Position numbers and translations under genes: made by a program. Under the pieces are notes generated by a model. The model worked only from the letters and a program-made list of their open reading frames with translations. It was not told the origin of the DNA and ran no database searches. Of a stretch of 64,000 nucleotides of DNA, positions 45,521 through 57,997 are shown piece by piece. This DNA comes from Mesocentrotus franciscanus (lineage: Eukaryota > Echinodermata > Echinoidea > Camarodonta > Strongylocentrotidae), in contig CP137668.1 in NCBI GenBank assembly GCA_037976565.1, positions 33,404,264-33,468,263 of the forward strand, in the 5' to 3' direction. Position 1 is the stretch's first letter, and the number at the start of each line of letters is the position of its first letter.

Positions 45521-45624
45521 CAGGGAACACAATAGGTTCCTGGGACGTAAATGAACTTTCTACAAACGTTTTAACGTCCTAGTTTTGCGAGCGTTTTGAG
45601 AACGTTCTGTGTTTGCTGGGTTGG
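45521..45624 (+). repeat. Dispersed ACGTT-rich repeat, copy 1
   Basis: Contains repeated AACGTT/ACGTCC-type motifs and ends TTTTGCGAGCGTTTTGAGAA then CGTTCTGTGTTTGCTGGG. The sequence at 55295-55396 has the same order (TTTTGCGAACGTCTTGAGAA, then CGCTGCGTGTAAAC). A weaker related stretch lies at about 46668-46745. I recall this AACGTT-rich, GTTTGCTGGGT-ending repeat from sea urchin-like sequence, but this is memory only. Confidence 0.5.
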
Positions 45625-47470
45625 AAGCCTTTCTTGTCCAAAAGATGACAACAATCTTACTGCTGTAAGTCAAGCAAAACCGTTTTCGGGCTACAAAGAC
45701 AAAACATATAATCTTAAAATTCATACACAGAGCAAATAAATACAACAAAACTGATAGCAAATAAATTTAGCGCATAAAAGTAATACATGACACAGTTTTT
45801 TCTTTCTATTTCAGTTGTTTATCAAAGGCTAAGTAAGGAGAAGTGTTTGCTTTCAATTAGTAATCGATTCTCAAACATAATAGACAGCTGGAATCAAGTG
45901 CCCATATGCGGCACAAGCATACTCAAAACATATTTAAATGACCTCGCTTTTTATGATTACTTGAGAACGATAGAGTGCGTGTAAAACATTGAGCTTTAAC
46001 AAAAAAAGTAATTCAAACAGGTATTCTTATTTCATTAAATCCAATCCACTTTTTTTAGTTAGATGAAAATCGTTTCAATGAAGATATCACTTTTATATTC
46101 TATGATATTTTGCAGAAAAGTGTTTCGGGCTTTCATGTGAAGCAACTATTACTGCGTCCTAGAAAGGAAGAAAAGGAGAGGGAGTGAAGGGGGTTATGAA
46201 ATAAGGTTGCGGTATGTTTCCAAAACATTGGCTGAAAACCAAACTAACTTCTCAAAGAGAGAGAGGGGGGAGGGAAGCTTACATGTCTGAGAGATTGCCA
46301 TCCAATTTAAAGGAGCTCGTTTCGATGATTCAATACTTCCATCTGATTTGTAAGCGATTGAACTTGTTTCCACTCATATCCTGTCATCGGCGAAGACAAC
46401 TTTAGTGATAGACGGCGTTTAGTGACGTCACGATTTTTTCCCACCCGCTCACCCAGCCTGACTTGCTTTTCCTTTTGGTCCTACGTTCAATAGTGGAGCT
46501 TGTACACAGCGAGCCTTTTAAATTACATGTAGTTAAACCTAACGGCTTTACTACAAAAACATGTTCGTGACTGGTGTAGATTGCAGACTAAGCCACGAAA
46601 AATTATAATTAATTATTTGTTACTGTTTTATAAAAATATATATCCACGAGTATACACCCTTGCAAACGCATAACGTTCTTATTACGTTCGCGGTTCTACA
46701 AACCGGTTAAATGTTTGTAGGAAATCCTTTTACGTCCAAGGAACAGTTTGTGATAACACCCGGTTAATTCATATGTCTTCCCGACTAGGCCGGTTTCTCT
46801 GAAATATAAATAAATGACGCAATACCTCAGACAAGGCTAACTTTCAAATTTGGTTGAAAGATTAATTTGTCCATTTAATAAATAGAAGTAAAGTTTTCTA
46901 AATTAAGGCATTTTTTGGTCGCCAATTGATACGGTAACAGTTTAGCGGAAACGGGAATTTAATTGCCCTTCACTTTATGAGATACAAGTGCGCACGCGTG
47001 TTACACCAACTCAATAGACAATTGATTAAACTCTCTCCGAACAATCATGGGTCACTTCAAACTACCGCGCTATCGGCGTACCTCCGCACGATCGATAGTG
47101 TGTGAATACTACGCGCATCCTCTACACCTCGGGCAGACGATCGCGTCAGTCTAAACTGACCCTAAATTTTGAGCGATCACCGTGCTACGGGTGTTTGTAG
47201 CCTAATCTACAGCTGTACACACTTACTAGCATGTATCTGGCTAATTAAATGATCGTCCCCGTCTCCCAGCCGAGTCAGCCTTTTTCTCCCATCTTTTCTG
47301 CTCTATTTTCCGCTCTTCGAGTGCTTATCTTCCCTTTCTTTTCCCCTCTCTTACCCCCTGTAATGCAAAAAAGGCGCTAAATCGGGGATCTTACGTTACA
47401 AACACCTTGTCTGTACTAGTCGTAGTATCGATTGGATAGAGTGATATTGGTTACCACCACTTCAGGGCCT
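45625..47470. other. Unique sequence, no gene seen
   Basis: No supported gene. A GA run lies at about 46256-46270. CpG is locally higher at about 47010-47180. A weak ACGTT-rich stretch lies at about 46668-46745. Confidence 0.5.
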
Positions 47471-47471
47471 T

Positions 47472-47488
47472 TGCGCGCGCGCGCGCGA
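47472..47488. repeat. GC dinucleotide run
   Basis: Eight alternating GC units, a sequence prone to Z-DNA and rare in A+T-rich DNA. Confidence 0.9.
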
Positions 47489-48676
47489 AGGATGAAACGG
47501 TCGACTGCTTAAAGGTCTGATGTCGTGATGATTCGAAAGATTTGAAGATTAAATCATTACTACTTGATTATGTAATTGAATTGAATTAAAAATGGTTACT
47601 GTAAGTCACTGTATGAATTTAGTTTAACCGTTTAGTATATCAGGTAGGACATTCCCATTTTGAGCAAAATAACCACTTATTCATAGTTAAATCAAACGAT
47701 TCAAATCAAGAATTGAAGATAAACAAATCTTTGCAAAATTGTATACACCCGTAATGTTGAAAGATTGAATCGGGTAGAATACCAAGAATTTTTAATTTAA
47801 AGAATTTCGAAAAGTATCAAACTAATGAACTGAAGATAACCCATCCCTTTGTTTAAATTTGCATATGATTGTCATTGGACCAGAGTTGAAACTATGATGA
47901 ACACCGTTAAAGACCCTATATTGGATATCGTGCATTTTTAAAGCCTTTTGAAACTAGAGGAGGAGCTTGGTGAAATTATACAAGTAACCATTTGTTTCAG
48001 CAATACATCTTTTTAGTATCTTCCAGAGGCCATATCATATTACAATTTTAAAATTGGATCTAAATGACTTTAACAGATTTTAATAATCTTATATTATTTT
48101 CCATGATAATTCATTTGTCTAAGATTAAAGAGAATTCCAACGAAATTTGCAATTTACCTGAAAAATACCATTAAAAACACAAAAATAACAACCGAAAAAA
48201 AAATCCAATAAAGATTATAATTTGCGAATTGTCATAACATAAACGAAATGTAAATATAAGGTCTATCGAAAAATGCATACCAAGCGACACGATTGTACTA
48301 AAACGCTAATTTTAGCTTGGCTTTTTAGGCTATCCTGAAATTAAGAAATGTCAAATACATGCATACAATATTGATATTAATAATTTAAGATTTAATTGGT
48401 ATTACTAGTTTTCCGATCAGCCTTTAATTGTGACTGTGAAGTAAAGGTGTGTGGGACTTTACAGCGTGGCGAGTACGGTGCAGCCTCGGTTAGCTGCCCG
48501 ATAGCTCAGGGGGCCAGGTTTCCTTCTTGCTCTGCTCGCTGGCTACTAAGTAGGGAAATACATCTGTATAAACAGCCGCTAATTATTCAAGATCACAACT
48601 TTTCTATAGTGCGCCGCGAGAAAATCGCCACCATCGTCCCAGTTCTTTTCACGCGGGCCGTTAGGGGGTAGAAATC
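47489..48676. other. Unique sequence, no gene seen
   Basis: No supported gene. The 48396-48671 stretch has higher GC. Its 91-codon plus frame has no recognised domain. A GCCCGATAGCTCAGG segment at about 48497 resembles a tRNA 5' arm but has no B box downstream. Confidence 0.45.
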
Positions 48677-48790
48677 CGAGGAGAGGGAGAAAGAGCCGAA
48701 GAATATTATTGAGGAGAGGGGCGAAGAGAGAAGGGCGTTAAAAGAAGGAAGAGTTCTGAGATGGAGGGGGAGAGGATGGAGGAAGGAGGT
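48677..48790. repeat. Purine-rich GA/GGA tract
   Basis: Imperfect GA and GGA runs, purines on the plus strand. Confidence 0.85.
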
Positions 48791-51358
48791 GATTTAAAAG
48801 ATGGGTCGGTAGAATGGCGTCTTAGAATGGATGGTTGTGGATGAATATTCGATTTTTCCATTCTTTCTTCCTTCTTGCAATGCTATGCTCAGGGGCCCTA
48901 CTTTGTAGAGCGAAAGCGACAGAAACGTTTATGGCAGAGCTACCCGTAAGGCGCCAACTCCATATCCCCCTACCAACCATCCACTAGCCCCGTTCAATTT
49001 GGAAAGCAATATATTTTGTTTGAAAACACAAAATCGGGAACAAGTGATCTTCAGTCCATTTTTAGCTTTCAATTAAGTCTATCGGAGTGTCCTTATTTCG
49101 TAGTACTATTCATGCATATGGCCGTATATCTTTGTTAGATGTTAACAAAGCTGTTTCAGTTTCAGGGACATCTTTTCTAAAGCAAAAAAAAAAAAGTATT
49201 TCTTTAAGAAAATGAGCCCAAGCGTTTAACAATTTGGGGGTTGTTTGATTTTATTCAAATACATTAGATGGTCTTGGAAAAATAATTACGCTCCACACTC
49301 TATCATTGTCCCACCTAATGAATTTACTAGATTTCATGATCGTAAACAGCAAGATAATTACGAATCTAAATGGGTGCAAAATCTATGTTTATTTTTTTTC
49401 AACAGTTGTAAAAAAAAAATGAATGAGGTAGACACAGTATGTTATTTATTTTGTTATGACGCCATTGCCGGCCTGCTACTTATTGTTTCTTAAATAATTT
49501 CAAAATTAAGAGTCTTACAAATCATTCTGTTCGTGTTATGTTCGATAACAATGCTGATTAAAAAAAAATCATCAAAAAATTACATTATAATACCAACGAT
49601 CCATTGGGAAGGAAATATGCATTACATATATCAATTAAACAATAATGGCATTTCAGTTATGATGATGATCAGTTATCTGAAATAAGGAAAAGAGTTGTTG
49701 AATGCAAATAGTTATAAACCTAATTACATATATATGCCTTTCATGCAACTTTAGAAGCATTTTGATCTGTGCTTCTCCCCTAACCATTACTACGAAGGTG
49801 AGAGTAAGTACTGAGTTTTTAAAACAATGCAAGAGGAAAGAAAATATTGATCCCGAAATATGTAAAGAAAGACTTTCTTTTTCTTTTACTTCTCTCTCTC
49901 TCTCTATCTCTTTCCGGGCATCGGGGTGAGATTTATAAATTGCTCTTGTGTTTGAATGATCTACTTATTGATCAAACATTTAGTGATGTTCTCACACTGG
50001 AGAACTCTCTCTGTGATCAACAAAGACCCATACTCCAGCACTGACATTCCACCAGGCAGCCTGGTATGCGGATTCGTGGATAAGTTTTATTTCTCGTTAC
50101 AAATTGCAGTGTCGGAGTGAGAGCCTCTCCAGAATGATATGGATACATGAGAATAAACTATGAAAGAAACCGTGTTTGTGTGCTAAGGGACGCGGAACAT
50201 ATTGACACGGCTCCTTAAGAGGGGTGCGAGCAAGGGCTACTCCCGGTGACGGGTGGTCCCGCGGGGAGGGAAACTGCACCCCCTTGACTCCGGAAAAGGG
50301 GGTAACGGATTGCTCCCAAAATTCTCTCGTATGTACACAACCACGTTTGTTCAAACTTCCTAGCCTTATCCTCCTTCTCTCTTCTTCTTCTTTCGATCAC
50401 TATTACATGTGACCACTTTGAAAGCTGACTGCTCGGAGATGCTTTTAAGAACGGTTCTTTGGGGAGTTACCTCGATTTTCGACGCCAAGGCAAGTCGCGC
50501 ACATTGATCTTTAATTTTAACTCTCTCCTTATTTCCTTCTTCATGAAACAGGGAACCAATGTCTGTCCCACCGTCTATCATATTTCTCTGTGACACCGGT
50601 TTGACGGATACAACTCCCAAAGAACGGCAATTAATCTCAGCTCATAATCTGCACGAAAACATTTTCAACGGCAGGGAGTAATTCTAAAATCAGGTCCAGG
50701 ACGCTCTGAGGAAATAACTTTTAAAAATGAAACATGGAACTTCTTTTTTCGTTAAATGTTGTTTTCCATTTCTGCTTATCATGCTTATCGTCTTATTACA
50801 AGAAAGTGACATTGATATGACTAATACAATCTTCGAACAACTAGTCCAAGTATTTATTCATTTTGGAAATCTACAATGATAAATGAAAAACAACAACAGT
50901 CTATGAATGGATGTTAATAACCATCATAAAAGATGGATGTTTACGGACAAAGGCGCCGAATGGTACTGTTTCCCGGCTTCAGCCGAGCTTAGGACATTCT
51001 TTCAAACACATTTGCAAACAATGGAGTCTTTCGAAATGACCATCTTCAAATCTTAAATGAAATCTTATTAAAAGCGATAGAGGCAGCAGGATACCAAAAG
51101 GGTCATAATTGAGCAAAGATTGGAAAGAATGAATATCGGTCTGAGAAAAAATGTAATTGTTCAAACAAGGATTGCTTTAATAAAGACGAGTGCCAGGTTT
51201 ATCATTAAAATACCTGTAAGAAGGTTGCTATAAAGAAGGTAAAGAATAGTTTTGTTCATCTATTAGTTATGGATATTTTATATTTAAAAAAAGGGTATGT
51301 AGTAATAATACTAATGCATAAAGTATTACTAATCATTGTTTACACTTATACTATACAT
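48791..51358. other. Unique sequence, no gene seen
   Basis: No supported gene in 2.6 kb. There is a CT run at about 49887-49910, A-runs at 49182-49194 and 49410-49419, and a G/C-rich patch at 50200-50310 with the inverted pair CCCCCTT/AAGGGGG near 50278-50302. The antiparallel frames at 50097-50620 show no domain. Confidence 0.45.
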
Positions 51359-51359
51359 T

Positions 51360-51535
51360 CGACAGGGAAGACAGGAAACACGAAGAGAAACAGAGACGCA
51401 TGTATAATAGAGAGAGACGGAGATAGAAAGTGAGAAAGGGAAATGGGTTACATAGATGGAGATGAAGAGAGAAAGAGAGAGAGAGAGAGAGGATGGGGAT
51501 TGGAAAGAGGAGATTTAAAAAAAAAAAAACACAGA
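51360..51535. repeat. GA microsatellite block
   Basis: Purine-rich on the plus strand, with a pure (GA)n core at about 51470-51491 and a terminal A-run at 51518-51530. The minus frame 51351-51551 is repeat translation. Confidence 0.9.
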
Positions 51536-53345
51536 ACAAAGAGAAGGGCATTAAAAGTCAATATATAACAGAAGCAGAACAATCGCTTAATATAAACAAG
51601 ACAAATCAAATGATGGCAGAAAATAGTTACAAATATCTGAAAGAGAATAAATAAAATAAAATCAAGAGAAACATTAAATTTTTAGCTCATGGATTTCAAG
51701 ATTTGTCCTCATCTATAAATGGACGTTAAACTTCTGTGAGTTTTTTTTTTACCATTATCATTATTGGCAATTAAAACTGAATTTGACTCCAATAACAGTC
51801 TCATTAATCATCATTACGACATTGCGATTGCTTGGTAACCTTGGTCAGTTTCTAGTTGTCACTTCACCCCGAATAAAAACCATTCCAACGAAACGTTGAA
51901 ATTATTCCCCTAACTTGAAATTCAAGTAAGAGAGAGGCAGAACCTTACACCATTTGCTGCTTTATAAAAAATAACACGCCTACATCCACAACTTCATAAA
52001 AATACGAGAGAAAGAAAACCTCCAAGTTCGCCGTTGTATGTAATACTAGCTCTAATAATTGAGACAGAAAAGCGGATTAATAGAGGGATAATGAGTCATG
52101 CTAGATCTTTCTTTGCCTCTCCTGAAAGGTGGAGGGGGAAATTCCGCCTCTAGCTGGGAGAAAACGTAGGCCTACCGCCAACCTTTTCAGACGACTTAAG
52201 AAATTGAGCTTATTTTCTCGCGCGAGAAACGCAACATCGGGAAATTCGAGATGGGTACGTGTACACGCAAACACGGCGTTTTTGGTCACTGCGGCGATAC
52301 ATGGTGTGCGTTCTGTATACAAAGCCCGGAGCATGGGGGAGAAACTAGCGCGCTTTTTACTTACACAAACTCGACATTTTAACTAAATTTGGCTTTTATT
52401 AAGGCAACGTTCGCCTTGAATACACAAATCATGGCTGCAATTAGGATGAAATTGTAAACGGAGGGGTTCCTACAAAACCATGCTCTTCCATTCTTATCCG
52501 CCATGTCATCCGAGACAGAGAATGAAAATGAGAATTTGAGATCTTCAGAGAATGTGCAGAGTTAGTTTGGTTTTTTTACATTTGTGTTTGGTTTCCGTTT
52601 CTACAAATCTTGTCTATCGCCTGATTTCGAAGCGAGATTCTATATCTCACAGATGTTGAAATGGATATAATTTCTTCTATTTATTCTTGAAATCTGGGGA
52701 AATTAACGAACTTTTAACGAGGGGATCTCGTACTTAATAAAGCACATGACTTGAGGGTGATTGGAAACTGCAGGACAAGTCAAACTGACATTAAAGAACA
52801 TGAAGAAGTTAACATCGGTTATAAAAAATAATTAAAAAAAAAAATCATCATCAAGATTGTTACTATGAAAATAATACCGTGCCTAAATTCATCGGTTGAT
52901 TATGCAGACAAAGAAAACAATCTATAGTAACATTACCTTTATAACCGTGGGATGGTTATTTTCAATTCCTTAACAAAGGCATCCCCCCCCCCGTTTATTC
53001 TTTTGTTCTTCGCTAATTTATGAATTGTTCGCACTAAAACCACCTAGCCAAAAAAAGAAATAAAAGAATACAGTCATTCGATATGTATGTATAAATACAG
53101 AGGCTGATACAAGGTTGTGAGAAAGAAGGGGATGGTGAAATTTTCCCGATTGTAATATTTCGACCGAGTCGGTCAGAAAGATCTCTAACAAGCGTAAAAA
53201 TCTCCTCAGCTAAAGTATTTTAACCCATTCTCACGAATTTCATCATTAATACACTGTTGTTCCCAAAATTGTAATAAGTTTTTTGTCAACTCTTTTATAG
53301 AAATGATTGTGACAAAAATTAGTTATTCTTGATAGATTAAGTTTA
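51536..53345. other. Unique sequence with a CpG-enriched patch
   Basis: No supported gene. At 52120-52380 GC and CpG are raised (for example TCTCGCGCGAGA, a perfect palindrome at about 52217). Antiparallel frames of similar length (52101-52334 minus, 52129-52386 plus) show no domain. A C10 run lies at 52983-52992. Confidence 0.45.
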
Positions 53346-53349
53346 TTAT

Positions 53350-53510
53350 GCAAATGATGCATGCGCATGAGTTCATTATACGATATATCCGCACTCGAGT
53401 TGAGGCTGTGTGTATCTTTTGCACGAAGCCGTTAGGCTGAGTGCGATAGATACACACAGCATCAACGAGGGCGGATAGAATGAACGAATGAAAACATGCA
53501 TCATTTGTTT
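53350..53510. repeat. 155-bp imperfect palindrome
   Basis: Outer arms AAATGATGCATG (from 53352) and CATGCATCATTT (to 53506) are exact complements. Inward pairs include GTTCATTxTACG/TAGAATGAAC, ATCCGC/GCGGAT and GCTGTGTGTATCT/AGATACACACAGC around a centre near 53425. Its size and style match the palindrome at 23550-23715, but the sequences differ. The minus frame here is an artefact. Confidence 0.7.
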
Positions 53511-54295
53511 TATACAACGAAACTCCTAGATCCTTGTCATGTTATGTAAAAAGAATTCAATCAAGATTGTTTCGTGACAGTATGGCTGACAAATAAATCT
53601 CAAGTTTGGGCTTAATTTAGTGCGCGCACCTAGCTATATAGTAAGCGCACTTACCTCGATCTATACTCATTTACGCATAGTGCTGCGCAAGCATAGGCCC
53701 ATGCACACACAGTATTAAGCGCTCTCACCTCTACGCGCACTACTGCGCATCATGTACATGCACTAAAAAAACGTGTGATAGCATGGAAAATATTGCACGC
53801 TTTTTCATGAAAAAACGTGGGATAGTCTCAGTAAATGAATCACACGTGACCGCGCATGACCAATCATTTGATTAGGATCTAGGAGTGAGTTGTATAAATC
53901 ATCTTATCAGGAATACATCATATTGTTACAATCATTTTTCATTTAAAGAGGTAACGAAATATATTCCAACGCAAAGGGCAATAGTCCGACGTCAATTACG
54001 ACCATCTAATGGGATGGGGCGCCGATCTTTCTTACTATCAAATAATGATTTTTTTTTTTTTTTTTGGGGGAAAAAGGTAACCCCATCAGTATTGGCCCAT
54101 CAAGATCGATGCCCCTTAAAACGGTAGTCCTGATTGACTTTTATCGGCTATTCAGGAGCCATGTTCCTCAAAGAATGACTCTGATTTGATAATAGCTACC
54201 GCGTGACGATTTATCGATCGTAACTCTTCGTGCATAAGGGCAAAGATAAACGAGTGGTTCGAAACAATTACGGCTGAGGAAAAATGGTGCAAGAA
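53511..54295. other. Unique sequence with short repeats
   Basis: No supported gene. TGCGC and GCGCAC motifs recur at about 53620-53745. A short direct repeat, AAAAAACGTGxGATAG, lies at 53767 and 53813. T17G5 lies at 54049-54070. Confidence 0.5.
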
Positions 54296-54296
54296 A

Positions 54297-54428
54297 ATGA
54301 AAAGAAAGAGAGAGAGAGAGAGAGCGAGAGGTTGGAGAAAGAACAAAATAGAAAAAGAGAGAGGTTGGAGAAAGAGAGAGAGAGAGAAAGAGAGAAATAG
54401 ACGGAAAGAGAGAGATGGAGGGAGGATG
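54297..54428. repeat. GA microsatellite block
   Basis: (GA)n with two GGTTGGAGAAAGA interruptions (about 54330 and 54364), purines on the plus strand. Frames on both strands are repeat translations. Confidence 0.95.
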
Positions 54429-54828
54429 AAAGAGCTTGCGAGAGGAATAAATGAAGAAACATTAATAAATGAAGACTACAGTAAAGGTGGACATTTTAAA
54501 ACCGTTAAATCGAAAGAAGAAAAAAGTGCTTATGACGGGAACGTGAGTGTATGCAGAAAGTTATCATGATCGAAAAGCAGACTAACCATAATGCTAAACG
54601 GCAGAACTTTCCTACTTCCTCTGTATCTTGAGCCAAAGGCAATTTGTATAGATCCTGAAGGTGTCCCATGAGTAGCTCGATCTCGGAAGGGTCTGGAGAG
54701 CGGGGTGTTATGGACGTAATTAGGGGTGCAAGCCGGAAACAGAACACTTCTTGTACGGGAGTGATGGGCGTGTGGCTTCATAACACCCGAACCCTATAAG
54801 GACAGGTGCTCGTTGTTAAAACTGGAAA
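54429..54828. other. Unique sequence, no gene called
   Basis: Two overlapping minus frames (54505-54747, 54530-54781) show no domain or splice context. Nothing else is seen. Confidence 0.45.
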
Positions 54829-55060
54829 TGTCGTGGTATAGTGGTTTACTCACTTGACTCTCATTCCAAGGATTGAGGGTTCAATTCCCGGCCCTGCACT
54901 AACGGCTTTTGGCAAGATAATAATTCACATTTGCCACTCTCCACCCAGGTGGAAAAAGGCACCTGACAATTGCTGTGGTAATAATGATTGCAGGGCCCTC
55001 ATTATTAACAGGATTCATGTTGACGAAGCTTCCTGGGTTAACAAATTGATTCGTAATAAT
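54829..55060 (+). mobile_element. tRNA-derived SINE, copy 2
   Basis: The head has an A-box-like TGGTATAGTGG (54834-54844) and a B box GGTTCAATTCC (54878-54888), 34 bp apart, as in tRNAs. The body contains CACATTTGCCACTCTCCACC and CAGGTGG, shared with the SINE at 59.3 kb and more weakly with the one at 26.6 kb. The acceptor stem is not conserved and extra sequence follows, so it is not a tRNA gene. The 3' end is approximate. The plus frame 54854-55111 is an artefact. Confidence 0.8.
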
Positions 55061-55560
55061 ATTAACTACCGTAACTGCATAATTACATCATCCCTATACT
55101 GTTATCTGTAGGCAATACATACGATATGCGTAGTTTACCCATAGTTTTTACTGTTAGTTCATAGAGAACGCTTTTCAAAAATATCTCTTTCAAATTCATG
55201 AATGGCAATTTTGCGACTAGCTTATTTATCAAACCTGTACAAATGAGATAGGATAGCATGTGAAAATATGTTTTTTTTCATATCCCAGGGAATAAAAAAA
55301 CGTTCTCGGTACTTACTACACGTTATTTACGTTTTAAAAAACATGTTAACGTCATCGGGACGTTTTGCGAACGTCTTGAGAACGCTGCGTGTAAACAAAC
55401 TCTCAGTTGTGTTACATATCTCCTCACTTGGTAGCACATTAAGTTAAGTGATATTTGAATACATTATGATAAACTTATTTACCCATTTTAACTCACGAGA
55501 CTGGGAAAGAAAGACTACATCCTGACACATACGCTGTCACCCGCCTCCGCGTCGTGACAC
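55061..55560. other. Unique sequence plus a dispersed repeat
   Basis: No gene seen. It contains the second ACGTT-rich repeat copy at 55295-55396. Confidence 0.5.
55295..55396 (+). repeat. Dispersed ACGTT-rich repeat, copy 2
   Basis: Colinear with 45521-45624 in its second half (GGACGTTTTGCGAACGTCTT, then GAGAACGCTGCGTGT), with additional ACGTT motifs upstream. Confidence 0.5.
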
Positions 55561-55829
55561 TCTAAAACCCATGACGATTTCTTCTTCGCGAAGATTCGCG
55601 ATAAATTCAAGATCTATTAAGGTGGGATTAGGGCATCAATATCCAGTTACATCTCGCAAAGGCGGGAAACCTATGGAGAATGAGGCAAAGACACGGAGGG
55701 CCGAAATCAGAGGAAACATTTGGGGGGAACCGCCTTTGTTCGAGAAAAGAAAAGGAGGCTGATATCGAAATCAACCTCTTTTTCCTTTTTCATGACAGTT
55801 CGAATAATCCGGGAAGTCGTCAAGGAATA

Positions 55830-55925
55830 TTTGACGAGTCACGTGGGTATCATACATTCTTACGAATGGTGGGAACATTGACGAGTCACGTGAGCATTTA
55901 TTACCTTTAACGAACAGCGGGAACA
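55830..55925. promoter_or_regulatory. 47-bp tandem duplication carrying GAGTCACGTG E-boxes
   Basis: TTGACGAGTCACGTGGG at 55831 and TTGACGAGTCACGTGAGC at 55878 start two 47-bp units, each ending CGGGAACA or TGGGAACA. Each holds CACGTG, the palindromic E-box bound by USF/MITF/TFE-type bHLH-zip proteins, in a GTCACGTG context. The surroundings at 55540-55760 are GC-enriched. No promoter or gene is identified nearby. Confidence 0.35.
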
Positions 55926-57990
55926 TGACTGTGACGTAAAAATAAAACGTTTGATATCGTCTGGCTTTTTTTCTTCAAGCAGGACGGTTCATATGTTGGG
56001 TACACATGTGTATTAAATAGATGTAAACTTCTGTAAAATGGCTATTCAAATATTCATTTTTTATTTCTAACATTACAAACATTAACATTGTAACTGATTA
56101 TGAGAAAATGAAAAACACACTACATCGAATATATTATGGTTGGGGTAAATTATTGATGTCTTGATTATTTGAAGCTCGTATTCATTTCGTCACGGAAATT
56201 ATATATTCAACGTTCGAAAGTTTTTAAGATCGAAGATATGGTCTAATGTTATTCCTGTTCCAATCACCAACCGACACTCACTCAAAGAGTAACGGACTTC
56301 ACAATTGGATTCCGTCTTTGTGAGATAAACTATACATGTGAGCCGCTAGCATAGATTTATTAAAAAAAGAACGTATTTCGAATTTTGTAATTTTAACATA
56401 ATAGGAAACATTTTAAAATGCTCCAAGTATGCAGAAAGAAATTTTGAAATGAGAACAAGGTGCCAATGTGCTTCCGAAACATCGTCAGTCTAATCCTCGG
56501 AGCAGCGGTCACGTATATTCTATTTTAAATGAAAGTATAAAGATGCCGGATCTGTGCTGATACGAAAAGCAACGTGTATTTAACATAAATCTTGAGTTAA
56601 GCAGATCAATTAAAGCGTAGTGGCTCAGACACTTAATCAAGGGGCTGGAATATATTTTCCTTTTTCTTCTCATGTTATTCCCTCTCCACGTATATAGGAG
56701 GCTATTTTCCAGTCATCGCGACACCGCAATAGTTATACATAGCAATTTGAGCATGTGCGTTGAATTTTGGTAATCACTATAATGATCGTTTCCTCTTTCA
56801 ACATGATAGGAATTAATCTCTTTAAACTATTGTGGTTTGTTGTTTGTACAACGGGATAAGGTATCAATATTATGTACAGCTGACTTACCAATCAAACATA
56901 CTTGTAAGTCATCATGAAACATATCGTTTGTTTTAGTCCGTCGTGGCTGAGGTGTAATCAACTAAGCTCGCTAAATCTTGGATAACTTTTAGATTAAAGT
57001 TTTCTTTATTTTGTTAGATCATAAGCCGGCTCTCATCAGTTTTGTAATCACCGCAAAAATAGAAGTTACTAATTGACCCACACACAAAAATGAGAAACAT
57101 ATAAAGTCATAGCGATTAAACGTAAAACTATATAATTAATAACGCCGCTGTGGACAGATACATATAACACATTGCTAGATTTGATTTGGATTTAAAAGAA
57201 ATAAGCGGCATTACGGTTTGCTCTTAGAAATAAGGATTATGTTGTGATCTAAAAGAAACATTTTAAAAATGGATATGCGCAATACAAAGGAATAGAATTT
57301 TTTTTGACTTGTAAATTTCAATTTAAAAAGGGGAAAATTGAGATCATGGCAATACTTGGGCGGTATGTTCGACCCACGTGGTAGATGATATGTTGTTTCG
57401 AGAAAGATTTTCCAAATCATTTAAAATAGATTTCATAACGTACCAAAGTCAGATCTTCACATTAAGAATCGGGCTCAATTCAAATGCAACAGTGACATCG
57501 TTTTTGTGCAGAACACACTAATTTTGTTTGTTGAGCTCAGTAAATTAAAAGTTCGATATCTGCGTCAGATTCTCAGAATCATAATAAATTATTCCATTGA
57601 ATTGTTACGGACAAAATGGGCAGTCTAGACACCATAAAAGGAGATGAAAAATGATGGTCTACTGATGATTAATTAAGTTAAAAGTCCTGGGGACATATAT
57701 ATGCCGGTATACTATTACGTTCATTGAAATGCAATGTGGAATTAGGAGATGAGACCATTTTCTTCTAAGAAAAAGAATCTATCAGTTTATACTGATCGGG
57801 TATTTTATATGCATGTATATGTACATGTATAATTTGGGTGACATCACGCTATATCATACATACCATAATCAGGTTACAAAATTTGGGGGACAGAGCGGAC
57901 GAAAGCGCGTTGTTTTACTGTTCGTCTAGTATCGTAATTTAAAAAATATATAATATGATGGTTGCCACGAAATTGGGGATCGGCACCCTT
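55926..57990. other. A+T-rich sequence, no gene seen
   Basis: No supported gene, RNA or transposon boundary in about 2 kb. Confidence 0.5.
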
Positions 57991-57997
57991 TTGAAAA

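Noticed and set aside
54829..54900. tRNA gene
   Set aside because: A and B boxes are present, but the acceptor stem does not pair and a SINE body follows. The same applies at 26577 and 59298.
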